DNA of 64,000 nucleotides from Streptomyces sp. T12 (GTDB lineage: Bacteria > Actinomycetota > Actinomycetes > Streptomycetales > Streptomycetaceae): positions 7,915,001 to 7,979,000 of the forward strand of contig NZ_CP117866.1 in the NCBI RefSeq assembly GCF_028736035.1, given 5' to 3'. Made by a program: the position numbers and the translations under genes. This document shows positions 22,773 through 32,355 of the stretch, piece by piece. The first letter of the stretch is position 1. Each line of letters begins with the position of its first letter. Under the pieces are notes generated by a model. The model was not told the DNA's origin and did no database searches. It saw nothing but the letters and a program-made list of their open reading frames with translations.

Positions 22773-23678
22773 TCAATTGGTGGGACGGTGCTGAGTTCTG
22801 CGCGACGAGGCCGCGCCGGGCACTGGGCCTGGGGCCGGGCCGGCCTGGCAGTTCGGGCACCAGTAGGTGGGGCGCTCGCGGGAGCCGTCGCCCTGGTCGG
22901 CCACGCGGATCGGGGAGTTGCAGCGCAGGCAGGGGTGGCCGGCGCGGCCGTACACGAAGAGGTCCTGGCCGCGGCGGCCCGTCGTACTGCGGATCGGGCG
23001 GTCGCGGTTGGCTTCCAGGAGCTTCTTGGCGAGTACGGGCAGTTGGGCGGTGTGTTCGGCGGGGAGTGCGGCTACGGGGAGCCAGGGGGTGACGCGGAGC
23101 AGGAAGCAGAGCTCGCTCTTGTAGACATTGCCGATGCCGGCGAGGTTGCGCTGGTCCAGCAGGGCCTCACCGAGGGGGCGGGCGGGGTCCGTGAGGAGGT
23201 TGGCGAGGGCGCGGTCGGGGTCCCAGTCCGGGCCCAGGAGGTCGGGGCCGAGGTGGCCGACGGCGCGGTGCTCTTCGGTGGTGCGCAGGAGGTCCAGGAC
23301 GGGGAGGCGGTAGCCGACGGCCGTGCGGGCGGGGTGGGCGTCGGTTGCGGGGTCGGTGTCGACGGCGGGGGTGGCCGCGGGGGTGGGGGCGGCGGCGAGG
23401 ATCACGCGGATCTGGTGGGCGGGGCCGCCTGTCCAGCGCTGCTGGTCGGCGTACACCTTCCAGGAGCCTTCCATGCCGAGGTGCGAGTGCACTGTGAGGC
23501 CGCCCTCGATGCGGGTGAGGAGGTGCTTGCCGCGTGGTGTGACGTCCAGGACGGCGCGGCCCGTGAGGTCGACCGTGGCGTACTTCGGCACCCGGAAGTC
23601 GGTGCGGGTCAGCGTCTTGCCCGCGAGCGCGGTGTGGAGCCGTCTCGCGGTCTGCCAGACCGTGTCGCCTTCGGGCAT
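22773..23678 (-). CDS. Fpg/Nei family DNA glycosylase (endonuclease VIII type)
   Basis: This 301-aa base-excision repair enzyme removes oxidised bases and cleaves the abasic site. It begins 'MPEGDTVWQTARRL', so mature Pro1 and Glu2 form the catalytic N-terminus. The helix-two-turn-helix is at about 170-235 ('QRNLAGIGNVYKSELCF'). The C-terminal zinc finger has 'CLRCNSPI' and 'YWCPNCQ'. The TVW start and the finger are typical of the actinobacterial Nei-like group. A variable Thr/Asp/Pro-rich loop near residues 95-120 is longer than in E. coli Nei. Confidence 0.92.
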   Translation of the reverse strand: MPEGDTVWQTARRLHTALAGKTLTRTDFRVPKYATVDLTGRAVLDVTPRGKHLLTRIEGGLTVHSHLGMEGSWKVYADQQRWTGGPAHQIRVILAAAPTPAATPAVDTDPATDAHPARTAVGYRLPVLDLLRTTEEHRAVGHLGPDLLGPDWDPDRALANLLTDPARPLGEALLDQRNLAGIGNVYKSELCFLLRVTPWLPVAALPAEHTAQLPVLAKKLLEANRDRPIRSTTGRRGQDLFVYGRAGHPCLRCNSPIRVADQGDGSRERPTYWCPNCQAGPAPGPVPGAASSRRTQHRPTN

Positions 23679-23940
23679 GGGTCAAGGGTGGCATGGGGTG
23701 GGGCGAGGTGGGGGTGGTGAGTGGGGTGGGTGGGATGCGGGTTGGGGTGGGCTGCGGCCTGGGGCGGGGCGGGGCGGGTTGGGCTGGGGTCCCGGTTGGC
23801 TGTGGCTGGTCGGGGCAGGCCGGGGCCCCGGACGGGTGTGGGGCGAGTTGGGCCAGGGTGGGGCGTCCGGCTGGGCTGCGGCTCGGGTTGGGTCAAGGCG
23901 CGCTGCGGGTCTCGTCATGGTGGCTGGGATGCGGGTTGGA
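23679..23940. other. G-rich intergenic tract
   Basis: These 262 bp between lhr and the glycosylase are strongly purine/G-biased on the plus strand, with dozens of GGGG and GGGTGGG runs and short degenerate repeats such as GGGGCGGGGCGGGG. Open frames here are a by-product of composition. Several four-run clusters could form G-quadruplexes in the plus strand, that is, the non-template strand for neither flanking gene. Confidence 0.7.
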
Positions 23941-26900
23941 TCAGGCGCGTAGGCGTAGGCCTCGGGGCGTCGCGATGAAGCCTGCTCCTTCCAGGAGGGT
24001 GCCTATGGGGGAGGTCAGGGCCGAGGCGCCGTTGACGCGCTCCACCGTGACTGTGCCGAGGGAGCCCGCGCGGGCGGCTGCAGCGAGGGCCTCCGCTGCC
24101 GTGTGCAGGCGGGGGTCGTCGGTGGGTTCTGTGTCCGGGGCCGAGGGCCAGGCCAGCAGCGTTTTGCCGCCGCGCTCCATGTATAGGGTCAGCTCGCCGT
24201 CGACGAGCACTACGAGGGAGCCCGCCTTGCGGCCCGGCTTGTGGCCGGCGCCGGTGGGGGGCTCCGGCCAGGCCAGGGCGGCGCCGTACGCGTTCGCCGG
24301 GTCGGCAGCCGCGAGGACGACGGTTCGGGTTTCGGTGGTGGGGCGGGTGTGGCGGGTGGCGAAGCCGGGGCCGGGGCTGTACGGGGGGCCGCCGTTGTGC
24401 CAGGCGGGGCCTTGGGAGGTGCGTGGGCCGCGCTGGGGGGCCACGTCGCGGGGGGAGACGTAGTCGCCGGGGCCGAGGTGGGCGTCCAGGAAGTCGTGGT
24501 CGAGGTCGGGGATGTCGTAGGCGGGTGTGCCGTCCGGGCTGTCGTACGTAGAGATGTTGCCGCGGTCAGCCGTGGGGGTGTTGCCCTCGTCAGCGCCGGG
24601 GCTGCTGAAACTGCCCAGGGCGCCGTACGTGTCAGGTGCGCCGAAGTCGTCGGGGGCGCCGCTCGTGGCGGGGGTGCCCGGGCCGGGCAGGCCGTCGCCT
24701 CGGTCGCGGGCGTTGGCCACCGCGCGGAGGCGGTCGACTGCGCCGTCCATCGCGAACTGAGCGGCGCCGAGCCCTTCGACCACGTAGCCGCGGCGTGCCT
24801 GGCCGCTCTCCTCGAAGGCGGACAGGATGCGGTACGTCGCCGAGAAGCCGCCCTCGACGCCCTCTGCGGCGACCGCTCCCCGGGTCACCACGCCGTGTCG
24901 GTCGAGGAGCGTGCGGGCCAGGGCGTGGGCGCGCACGGTGGGGTCGGGTTCGTGCGCCGGGAGCAGGGACCAGCGGCCGGCGACGGTCGGCGGGCCGGTG
25001 CGGGAGGCGGGGCGTGCGGCGGCCGTGAGGGAGCCGTAGCGGCCGCGCGGGACCGTGCGCTTGGCGCGGTGGGCGGTGGAGCCGGCGGTGCGGCCCGAGC
25101 CCAGCAGGGAACGCATGGGTGCGAGCGTGTCGTTCGTCAGGCGGCCCGACCAGGCCAGGTCCCAGAGGGCGTCGGCGAGTTGGGGGTCGGTGACGTCGGG
25201 GTGGGTGGTGGCGCGGACCTGGTCGGTGATCTGGCGGAAGAACAGGCCGTAGCCGCCGGACAGCGCGTCCAGGACGGACTGGTGCAGTGCCGTCAGTTCC
25301 AGGGGGTGAGGCTGCGGCAGGAGCAGGGGGGACGCGTCCGCCATGTAGAGGGAGACCCAGCCGTCCTTGCCGGGGAGCGAGCCGGCTCCGGCCCAGACGA
25401 CCTCGCCGGCTGCGGTGAGTTCGTCGAGCATCGCGGGGGTGTAGTTCGCGACGCGGGACGGCAGGACGAGCTTCTCCAGGGCGGACGCGGGCACGGACGC
25501 GCCCTGCAACTGCTCGATGGCGCGGACCAGTCCGTCGATGCCGCGCAACCCGTGGCCCTTGCCGATGTGCTGCCACTGGGGCAGGAACTGCGCGAGCGCG
25601 GCCGGTGGCACCGGCTCCAGTTCATGACGTAGCGCGGCGAGGGACCGGCGGCGGAGGCGACGCAGGACCGTGGCGTCGCACCACTCCTGGCCGATGCCCG
25701 CCGGATGGAACTCGCCCTGGACGACACGGCCGCTCGCCGCCAGTCGCTGGAGGGCACCGTCCGTGATCGCCGCGCCCAGGCCGAAGCGCGCCGCCGCCGT
25801 GGCCGATGTGAATGGGCCGTGGGTGCGGGCATAGCGCGCGAGGAGGTCGCCGAGCGGGTCCTTGACCGGCTCGGTGAAGGCCTCGGGGACGCCGACCGGC
25901 AGGGCCGTGCCGAGGGCGTCGCGCAGGCGGCCCGCGTCCTCGATCGCCGCCCAGTGGTCGGTGCCGGCGATGCGGACCTTGATCGCGCGGCGGGCGGCGG
26001 CCAACTCCTGGGCCCAGTGTGGCTCGGCGCCCCGCTCGGCCAGCTCGGCGTCGGTGAGCGGGCCGAGGAGACGGAGGACGTCGGCGACGCCTTCGATGTC
26101 CTTGACACGGCGGTCCTCGGTGAGCCACTGGAGCTCCTGTTCCAGCTCGGTCAGCACCTCGGCGTCGAGCAGCTCCCGCAGTTCCGCCTGGCCGAGCAGC
26201 TCGGCCAGCAGTCGCGAGTCCAGGGACAGGGCGGCGGCGCGGCGCTCGGCGAGCGGGGAGTCCCCCTCGTACAGGAACTGGGCGACGTACCCGAAGAGGA
26301 GGGAGCGTGCGAAGGGGGACGGCTCGGGGGTGGTGACCTCGACCAGGCGCACCTTGCGGGACTCGAGGTCACCCATGAGCTCGGTCAGCCCCGGGACGTC
26401 GAAGACGTCCTGCAGGCATTCGCGGACCGCCTCCAGGACGATCGGGAAGGAGCCGAACTCGCTGGCCACCTGCAGCAGTTGGGCGGCGCGCTGGCGCTGC
26501 TGCCACAGTGGGGTGCGCTTGCCGGGGTTGCGGCGCGGCAGCAGCAACGCGCGGGCGGCGCACTCGCGGAAGCGGGACGCGAACAGGGCCGAGCTGCCCA
26601 CCTGGTCGGTGACGAGCTGGTCGACGTCGCCCTTGTCGAAGACGACGTCCGCCGCGCCGACGGGCGCCTGGTCGGCGTCGTACTCCGTGCCGGCCTTGGC
26701 CGGTTCCTGGTCAAGGAGGTCCAGGCCCATGAGGTCGGCGTCGGGCAGGCGCAGCACGATGCCGTCGTCGGCGTGCATGACCTGCGCGTCCATGCCGTAC
26801 CGCTCGGAGAGCTTCGCGCCGAGGGCGAGTGCCCAGGGGGCGTGGACCTGGGCGCCGAAGGGGGAGTGCACGACGACCCGCCAGTCACCGAGCTCGTCGC

Positions 26901-28941
26901 GGAAGCGCTCGACGACGATCGTGCGGTCGTCCGGGACGTGGCCGCAGGCCTCGCGCTGCTCGTCGAGGTAGGACAGGACGTTGTCGGCCGCCCAGGCGTC
27001 CAGGCCGGCGGTGAGGAGGCGGAGGCGGGCGTCCTCCTTGGACAGCGAGCCGACCTCGCGCAGGAACGCGCCCACGGCGCGGCCCAGTTCGAGCGGGCGG
27101 CCCAGCTGGTCGCCCTTCCAGAAGGGAAGCCTGCCCGGTACGCCCGGGGCGGGGGAGACCAGGACGCGGTCGCGCGTGATGTCCTCGATGCGCCAGGAAC
27201 TGGTGCCGAGCGTGAAGACGTCGCCGACGCGGGACTCGTAGACCATCTCCTCGTCGAGCTCGCCGACCCTGCCGCCGCCCTTCTTGGGGTCGGCTCCGGC
27301 GAGGAAGACCCCGAAGAGGCCGCGGTCGGGGATCGTGCCCCCGGAGGTGACGGCCAGTCGCTGTGCACCGGGGCGGCCGGTGATCGTGCCGGCGACGCGG
27401 TCCCAGACCACGCGCGGGCGAAGCTCCGCGAAGGCGTCGGACGGGTAGCGGCCGGCCAGCATGTCGAGGACCGCGGTGAAGGCGGATTCGGGGAGGGACG
27501 CGAAGGGGGCGGCTCGGCGGACGGTGGCGAGGAGGTCGTCGAACTGCCAGGTGTCCAACGCCGTCATGGCGACGATCTGCTGGGCGAGGACGTCCAGGGG
27601 GTTGGCCGGGACCTTGAGGGACTCGATGGAGCCGGTGCGCATCCGTTCGGTGACCACAGCTGCCTGGACGAGGTCGCCGCGGTACTTCGGGAAGACCACG
27701 CCGGTGGAGACCGCGCCGACCTGGTGGCCTGCGCGGCCCACGCGTTGGAGGCCGGAGGCAACGGAGGGTGGTGATTCGACCTGGACGACGAGGTCGACCG
27801 CGCCCATGTCGATGCCCAGTTCGAGGCTGGACGTGGCCACCACCGCGGGCAGGCGGCCCGCCTTCAGGTCCTCCTCGACCAGGGCGCGCTGTTCCTTGGA
27901 GACCGAGCCGTGGTGGGCGCGGGCGATGACAGGCGGTGCGCCCTGGGCGGCGCCCGAGCCGCCCATGAGCTCGGCCGGGGCGTGGTGCTCGTCCAGGGGT
28001 TCGCCGGTGGCCCGCTCGTAGGCGATCTCGTTGAGGCGGTTGCAGAGGCGCTCCGCGAGACGGCGGGAGTTGGCGAAGACGATCGTGGAGCGGTGGGCCT
28101 GGACGAGGTCGGTGATCCGCTCCTCCACGTGTGGCCAGATCGAGGGGCGCTCCGCGCCTTCGGATCCGTCGGCGACCGGGGAGCCGCCGAGTTCGGCGAG
28201 ATCCTCGACGGGGACCACGACCGAGAGGTCGAACTCCTTGCCCGACTTCGGCTGGACGATCTCCACCTTGCGGCGGGGGGAGAGATAGCGGGCCACCTCG
28301 TCGACCGGGCGGACGGTCGCGGAGAGGCCGATGCGGCGGGCCGGCTTCGCAAGGAGCTCGTCCAGGCGCTCCAAGGAGAGCGCGAGGTGGGCGCCGCGCT
28401 TGGTGCCCGCCACCGCGTGGACCTCGTCCAGGATCACCGTCTCGATGCCGGTCAGGGCATCGCGTGTCGCTGACGTCAGCATCAGGAAGAGGGATTCCGG
28501 GGTGGTGATCAGGATGTCCGGCGGGCGGGTCGACAGGGCTCGGCGCTCCGCGGCGGGGGTGTCGCCCGAGCGGATGCCGACCTTTACCTCGGGCTCGGGC
28601 AGGCCCAGGCGTACGGATTCCTGGCGGATGCCGGTCAGCGGGCTGCGGAGGTTGCGCTCCACGTCGACGGCCAGGGCCTTGAGGGGGGAGACGTAGAGGA
28701 CTCGGCAGCGCTTCTTGGGGTCGGCGGGTGGGGGTGTGGAGGCGAGCTGGTCCAGGGCGGCGAGGAAGGCGGCCAAAGTCTTGCCGGAGCCGGTAGGGGC
28801 GACCACCAGCACATCCGAGCCCTCGCGGATGGCCTGCCACGCGCCTGCCTGGGCTGCGGTGGGCGCGGAGAATGCCCCCGTGAACCAGCCGCGGGTCGCG
28901 GGGGAGAAGCCTTGCAGGGCTCGGTGTGCTGAGCTGACCAT
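23941..28941 (-). CDS. lhr: Lhr-type ATP-dependent helicase
   Basis: This 1666-aa superfamily 2 helicase has the Lhr layout. The RecA-like core has Walker A 'APTGSGKT' (about 48-55), DEVH box 'ILDEVHAVAGTKRG' and motif III 'GLSATVRP'. The second RecA domain has 'ATSSLELGIDMGAVD' and 'QRVGRAGHQ'. A winged helix, the Lhr core and a long C-terminal region follow. Lhr proteins unwind RNA:DNA hybrids with 3'-5' polarity and act in DNA repair. ATG 28941 (AGGATGG upstream) is chosen; a 390-bp longer frame reads through composition-biased intergenic DNA. A low-complexity Gly/Asp/Thr/Ser stretch at about residues 1440-1510 separates the C-terminal domain and is probably disordered. Confidence 0.94.
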   Translation of the reverse strand: MVSSAHRALQGFSPATRGWFTGAFSAPTAAQAGAWQAIREGSDVLVVAPTGSGKTLAAFLAALDQLASTPPPADPKKRCRVLYVSPLKALAVDVERNLRSPLTGIRQESVRLGLPEPEVKVGIRSGDTPAAERRALSTRPPDILITTPESLFLMLTSATRDALTGIETVILDEVHAVAGTKRGAHLALSLERLDELLAKPARRIGLSATVRPVDEVARYLSPRRKVEIVQPKSGKEFDLSVVVPVEDLAELGGSPVADGSEGAERPSIWPHVEERITDLVQAHRSTIVFANSRRLAERLCNRLNEIAYERATGEPLDEHHAPAELMGGSGAAQGAPPVIARAHHGSVSKEQRALVEEDLKAGRLPAVVATSSLELGIDMGAVDLVVQVESPPSVASGLQRVGRAGHQVGAVSTGVVFPKYRGDLVQAAVVTERMRTGSIESLKVPANPLDVLAQQIVAMTALDTWQFDDLLATVRRAAPFASLPESAFTAVLDMLAGRYPSDAFAELRPRVVWDRVAGTITGRPGAQRLAVTSGGTIPDRGLFGVFLAGADPKKGGGRVGELDEEMVYESRVGDVFTLGTSSWRIEDITRDRVLVSPAPGVPGRLPFWKGDQLGRPLELGRAVGAFLREVGSLSKEDARLRLLTAGLDAWAADNVLSYLDEQREACGHVPDDRTIVVERFRDELGDWRVVVHSPFGAQVHAPWALALGAKLSERYGMDAQVMHADDGIVLRLPDADLMGLDLLDQEPAKAGTEYDADQAPVGAADVVFDKGDVDQLVTDQVGSSALFASRFRECAARALLLPRRNPGKRTPLWQQRQRAAQLLQVASEFGSFPIVLEAVRECLQDVFDVPGLTELMGDLESRKVRLVEVTTPEPSPFARSLLFGYVAQFLYEGDSPLAERRAAALSLDSRLLAELLGQAELRELLDAEVLTELEQELQWLTEDRRVKDIEGVADVLRLLGPLTDAELAERGAEPHWAQELAAARRAIKVRIAGTDHWAAIEDAGRLRDALGTALPVGVPEAFTEPVKDPLGDLLARYARTHGPFTSATAAARFGLGAAITDGALQRLAASGRVVQGEFHPAGIGQEWCDATVLRRLRRRSLAALRHELEPVPPAALAQFLPQWQHIGKGHGLRGIDGLVRAIEQLQGASVPASALEKLVLPSRVANYTPAMLDELTAAGEVVWAGAGSLPGKDGWVSLYMADASPLLLPQPHPLELTALHQSVLDALSGGYGLFFRQITDQVRATTHPDVTDPQLADALWDLAWSGRLTNDTLAPMRSLLGSGRTAGSTAHRAKRTVPRGRYGSLTAAARPASRTGPPTVAGRWSLLPAHEPDPTVRAHALARTLLDRHGVVTRGAVAAEGVEGGFSATYRILSAFEESGQARRGYVVEGLGAAQFAMDGAVDRLRAVANARDRGDGLPGPGTPATSGAPDDFGAPDTYGALGSFSSPGADEGNTPTADRGNISTYDSPDGTPAYDIPDLDHDFLDAHLGPGDYVSPRDVAPQRGPRTSQGPAWHNGGPPYSPGPGFATRHTRPTTETRTVVLAAADPANAYGAALAWPEPPTGAGHKPGRKAGSLVVLVDGELTLYMERGGKTLLAWPSAPDTEPTDDPRLHTAAEALAAAARAGSLGTVTVERVNGASALTSPIGTLLEGAGFIATPRGLRLRA

Positions 28942-29200
28942 GCGTCCATCCTGCACCCGGGGACTGACAATGGGGCTGAGCTGGGGAAATGTCGTCGGCC
29001 CGGGGGCGGGTGGGGTGCGTGGCGGATGCCTGCGGCGGCCTGGGCGGGTGTGGTGGGGGTGCGCGTAGCGCCTGATGGTGCGCTGTGGGTCGGGGCGGGG
29101 TCGGGGCGGGGTCGGGGCCGTGCCAAGGGCCTCGGCCGGAGGTTGCGGTGGCTCGCAGCTCGCCCGGAAGTGGGTGTGAGCCGTCGCTGAGAATGGGTGT

Positions 29201-30040
29201 ATGGCAGGTTCAGGCGAGCGGGCGCGGCACTGGCGGTACGCCGAGATGCCCGGAGTCGACCTGCTGCGGGCCCGGTACATCCGAAAGACGTTCGTGCGGC
29301 ACACCCATGAGGACTTTGTGATCGCTGCCATCGCCGATGGTGTGGAGGTCTTTCACTGCCGGGGTGCCGATCAGTACGCGGGGGCCGGTGCCCTCGCCCT
29401 GGTCAATCCGGATACGCCGCATACGGGGCGGGCGGGGGTTCCTGAGGGGTGGCAGTACGGAGCTGTGTACCCGTCGCCGGAGGTGGTGGCGGAGATCGCG
29501 GCCGAGACCACCGTGATCCGGGGGACGCCGGGGTTCGTCAGGCCGGTGCTGGATGATCCGTACACCGTGGGGCTGGTTCATCAGGTGCTGCGTGCCGCTG
29601 ACGAGGGCAACGCGCTGGCGGCCGACACCTTGCTTCGGGTTGCCGTGACCCGGCTGCTGCGGTTGAACGGTGGGGCTCTGCCGCAGCGGGAGGTGCGGAC
29701 GGCGGGAGCCCGGATCGCGGTACGCGCGCGTGAGGTGCTGGAAGGGCGGATGGCCGAGCCGCCGAGTCTGGAGAGGCTGGCCTCCGATCTCGGTACCGGT
29801 CCGTTTGCTTTGCTGCGGGCGTTTCGGGATCTGTATGGGATGCCGCCGCATGCCTGGCTGACCGATGCGCGGATACGGCGGGCTCGGCGGCTGCTGGACG
29901 CAGGTGTCTCGCCGGCGGAGGCGGCCCTCGCCGTGGGGTTCACCGATCAACCGCATCTGAACCGGCACTTCAACCGGATCATCGGCGTTCCTCCGGGGGC
30001 CTACCAGCGGGAGCGCAAGAACGTACAAGACGCCAGGTAA
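29201..30040 (+). CDS. AraC family transcriptional regulator
   Basis: This 279-aa regulator has an N-terminal cupin-type ligand domain (about 15-150, 'FVRHTHEDFVIAAI', 'VNPDTPHTGRAGVPEGWQY'). Two helix-turn-helix motifs follow at the C-terminus (about 170-272, 'SLERLASDLGTGPFALLRAF', 'AALAVGFTDQPHLNRHFNRI'). It sits 22 bp upstream of azlC in the same direction, so it probably senses an amino acid and controls the azlCD exporter. ATG 29201 has only a weak upstream site. Confidence 0.9.
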   Translation: MAGSGERARHWRYAEMPGVDLLRARYIRKTFVRHTHEDFVIAAIADGVEVFHCRGADQYAGAGALALVNPDTPHTGRAGVPEGWQYGAVYPSPEVVAEIAAETTVIRGTPGFVRPVLDDPYTVGLVHQVLRAADEGNALAADTLLRVAVTRLLRLNGGALPQREVRTAGARIAVRAREVLEGRMAEPPSLERLASDLGTGPFALLRAFRDLYGMPPHAWLTDARIRRARRLLDAGVSPAEAALAVGFTDQPHLNRHFNRIIGVPPGAYQRERKNVQDAR

Positions 30041-30062
30041 TAGCTGTCCTAGCGTCGCGGGC

Positions 30063-30794
30063 GTGGCAGAACAGAGAACTCTCGCAGACCTCCGCGCGGA
30101 CGGGGACAAGCCCGATGCCGTCGTCGTACGCGATGCCCTGGGCGTCGGAGTCGCCGTCGGGCTGTCCGGGTTTGCCTTCGGGGTGACGTCGGCGGGCAGT
30201 GGGCTCACGCTCGTGCAGACCTGTGCGCTCAGCCTGCTGGTGTTCACGGGAGCGTCGCAGTTCGCGCTCGTGGGGGCGCTCGCGGCCGGCGGCAGTGCGC
30301 TGACCGCGGCCGCGGGTGCCTTCTTCCTGGGGGTGCGCAACGCCTTCTACGGGCTGCGGCTGTCGCAGTTGCTGAGCCTCACGCGCGCGGTGCGGCCGTT
30401 CGCCGCGCAATGGGTGATCGATGAGACGGCGGCTGTCGCGCTGGCGCAGCCGACGCGACGCGGCGCGCGGATCGGGTTCGTGGTGACAGGGCTCAGTCTG
30501 TACGTGCTGTGGAACCTCACCACGTTGCTCGGTGCGCTCGGGGCAGAGGCGATCGGCGACACCGATGCCTGGGGGCTCGATGCGGCCGGCCCCGCGGTGT
30601 TCCTGGCGCTGCTCGCGCCGATGCTGAAATCCGCGACCGAGCGTGCTGTCGCCGGTCTTGCCGCGCTGCTGGGGCTGGGGTTGTTGCCTGTGCTGCCCGC
30701 CGGTGTGCCTGTTCTGGTGGCCGCCCTCGCGGCGCCGGTCGTGCTGTGGGCGGAAGGGCGTCGCAGGGGAGACGTACGGGAGGGGGAGCGGTGA
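30063..30794 (+). CDS. azlC: AzlC family branched-chain amino acid exporter subunit
   Basis: This 243-aa membrane protein has six to seven hydrophobic segments and the AzlC signature near its N-terminus ('GFAFGVTSAGSGLTLVQTC', 'LLVFTGASQFALVG'), plus 'GVRNAFYGLRLS'. AzlC is the large subunit of the AzlCD (LIV-E) pump that exports branched-chain amino acids and analogues. It starts at GTG 30063 and overlaps azlD by four bases. Confidence 0.92.
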   Translation: MAEQRTLADLRADGDKPDAVVVRDALGVGVAVGLSGFAFGVTSAGSGLTLVQTCALSLLVFTGASQFALVGALAAGGSALTAAAGAFFLGVRNAFYGLRLSQLLSLTRAVRPFAAQWVIDETAAVALAQPTRRGARIGFVVTGLSLYVLWNLTTLLGALGAEAIGDTDAWGLDAAGPAVFLALLAPMLKSATERAVAGLAALLGLGLLPVLPAGVPVLVAALAAPVVLWAEGRRRGDVREGER

Positions 30795-31099
30795 GCGTCT
30801 GGGTCGCCATCGGAGCCACCGCTCTGGGCTGTTACGCCGTCAAGCTCGTCGGGCTTCTGGTGCCCGCGGGCGCTCTTGAGGACCCTGTCGTCCGGCGTCT
30901 TGCCGCCCTGTTGCCGGTGGCCCTGCTGGCCGCCCTCACCGCCCAGCAGACGTTCAGCGACGGGCACGCGCCGGCGCTGGACGCGAGAGCGGCCGGAGTC
31001 GCTGCCGCTGCGGTGGCGCTCTTCCTGCGGGCCCCGTTCCTGCTCGTCGTCGCGGCGGCCGTGGTGGTGACGGCTGGGGTGCGGGCCATAGGCGGCTGA
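30791..31099 (+). CDS. azlD: AzlD family small exporter subunit
   Basis: This 102-aa protein has about four hydrophobic helices and is the small partner of AzlC. It starts at GTG 30791 in a GTGA overlap with the azlC stop, a sign of coupled translation and equal amounts. The conserved 'VRRLAALLPVALLAALTAQQ' segment is typical of AzlD. Confidence 0.9.
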   Translation: MSVWVAIGATALGCYAVKLVGLLVPAGALEDPVVRRLAALLPVALLAALTAQQTFSDGHAPALDARAAGVAAAAVALFLRAPFLLVVAAAVVVTAGVRAIGG

Positions 31100-31105
31100 G
31101 GCGGG

Positions 31106-32050
31106 TCAGCCGATGCGGCGGCCGTATGCCCTGAGCGTGCGCAGCGCCCTGATCGTCACCATGGGTCGTGCCTCCAGGGCGGTGCCCGGCGCCCACTGGC
31201 GCCAGCTGATCGGCCAGCCTCCGTCTTCCTGCTGTTCGCCGGCGAGGTGGTCGAGGGAGCGGCTCATCTCGTCGTCGGTGAACCACGCGCGCGCGTGGGA
31301 GCGCGGCGTCCGCGCGTAGTCGTGCGGGAAGTGGTGCTCGCCGGGGGCGTAGCCGGGTGGGACCGGGTACGCGGCGAGGTCGTCCGGCTCCAGCGCCGCC
31401 AGGCGCTGTTCGCGCACCAGGCGGCCCAGGCGGTCGGCGGCTGCCTCCGCGCGCGTGCGATCGGGAGCGGAGTCCAGGAAGGCCACGGCGGCCTCGATCT
31501 CGTACGGATGGGACTTCTCCAGGGATTCGACCGCCTGCCAGCAGAAGTCCGTGGCCCGGAACAGCCAGGCGTGCCACACCTCGTTGCGGTGCAGCAGACC
31601 GACCACCGGCCCGGTGGCCAGGAGTGAGCTGGGCGGGTCGTCCACGATCGGGATGAAGGGGGCCGCGGGGTAGCCGCGCTGGCTGGGATGGATCGCCGGG
31701 AGGGCGCCGTCCGTGGTGGAGACCGAGGTGAGGTAACGGCATACGCGATCCACGCGCTGCCCGCCGCAGCGCTCGATGGCGTCCAGGACGTGGAGTGCGT
31801 GGCCGGTGTGCAGTGGCTGGCTGACCGGGCCGCGCAGATCGGGCTCCAGCGCGTGCCCGTACCCCCCGTCCTCGTTGCGGTAGGCGTCCAGCGCGGTCTC
31901 CACCGCGGCGGCGGCGCCGTTCAGGAAGTGATACGCGAAGAGGCGCTGTTCGAGCACGCGCGCGGTGAGCCAGACGAACTGCTCGGCGCGGAAGAGAGGG
32001 GAGTGCGCCGGGGGCGTCGGGGGGAGTGGGGAAGCTCCTGTTTCGGCCAT
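31106..32050 (-). CDS. Prenyltransferase/squalene-cyclase-like toroid protein
   Basis: This 314-aa protein has QW-like repeats of the alpha/alpha-toroid fold ('YRNEDGGYGHALEPDLRG', 'QQEDGGWPISWRQWAPG') separated by helical segments, as in squalene-hopene cyclases and prenyltransferase beta subunits. It lacks the cyclase DxDD motif and has no clear zinc site, so its activity is unknown. It is convergent with azlD (6 bp apart). It is the last gene of the conserved block before the island. Confidence 0.75.
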   Translation of the reverse strand: MAETGASPLPPTPPAHSPLFRAEQFVWLTARVLEQRLFAYHFLNGAAAAVETALDAYRNEDGGYGHALEPDLRGPVSQPLHTGHALHVLDAIERCGGQRVDRVCRYLTSVSTTDGALPAIHPSQRGYPAAPFIPIVDDPPSSLLATGPVVGLLHRNEVWHAWLFRATDFCWQAVESLEKSHPYEIEAAVAFLDSAPDRTRAEAAADRLGRLVREQRLAALEPDDLAAYPVPPGYAPGEHHFPHDYARTPRSHARAWFTDDEMSRSLDHLAGEQQEDGGWPISWRQWAPGTALEARPMVTIRALRTLRAYGRRIG

Positions 32051-32355
32051 GCGTCAGACCGTAGGGCGGAAAGCGGTCTCGGCAAGCGGTCCCGGCGTAG
32101 GCCCACTCTCAGGGGCGGGATACTGAACGCGTGCGGTTGACGGTCAGCAGGAAGACAGGCGTGGTGGGGGGCTGTGTGCTCGGGATGAGGTAGGCCTGCG
32201 GTCGGCCCATCGGTTCATCGCCGGAAACGATCTTCTCTTGCGCCAGGTACGCGCTGGTTGCGACTTCCGCCAGTGCCCCATGACATGACCGCTCGTCGTC
32301 TCAGCCGATCTGGCGGACCGGAGCAGCTGGGCGCCGCGCCGCTCATCCAGCAGGC
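32051..32355. other. Left island flank with a coding-like remnant on the minus strand
   Basis: These 305 bp hold no complete gene. On the minus strand a frame from about 32296 down to a TGA at 32109-32111 reads like real protein, including the segments 'AYLAQEKIVSGDEPMGR' and 'QAYLIPSTQPPTTPVFLLTV'. It has no ATG, GTG or TTG start, only a CTG. It may be the broken 3' end of a gene lost when the island formed. Confidence 0.4.

Noticed and set aside
24241..27774. Long plus-strand frames opposite lhr (463 and 689 codons)
   Set aside because: They are Gly/Ala/Val/Arg-rich antisense shadows; the minus strand has all helicase motifs.
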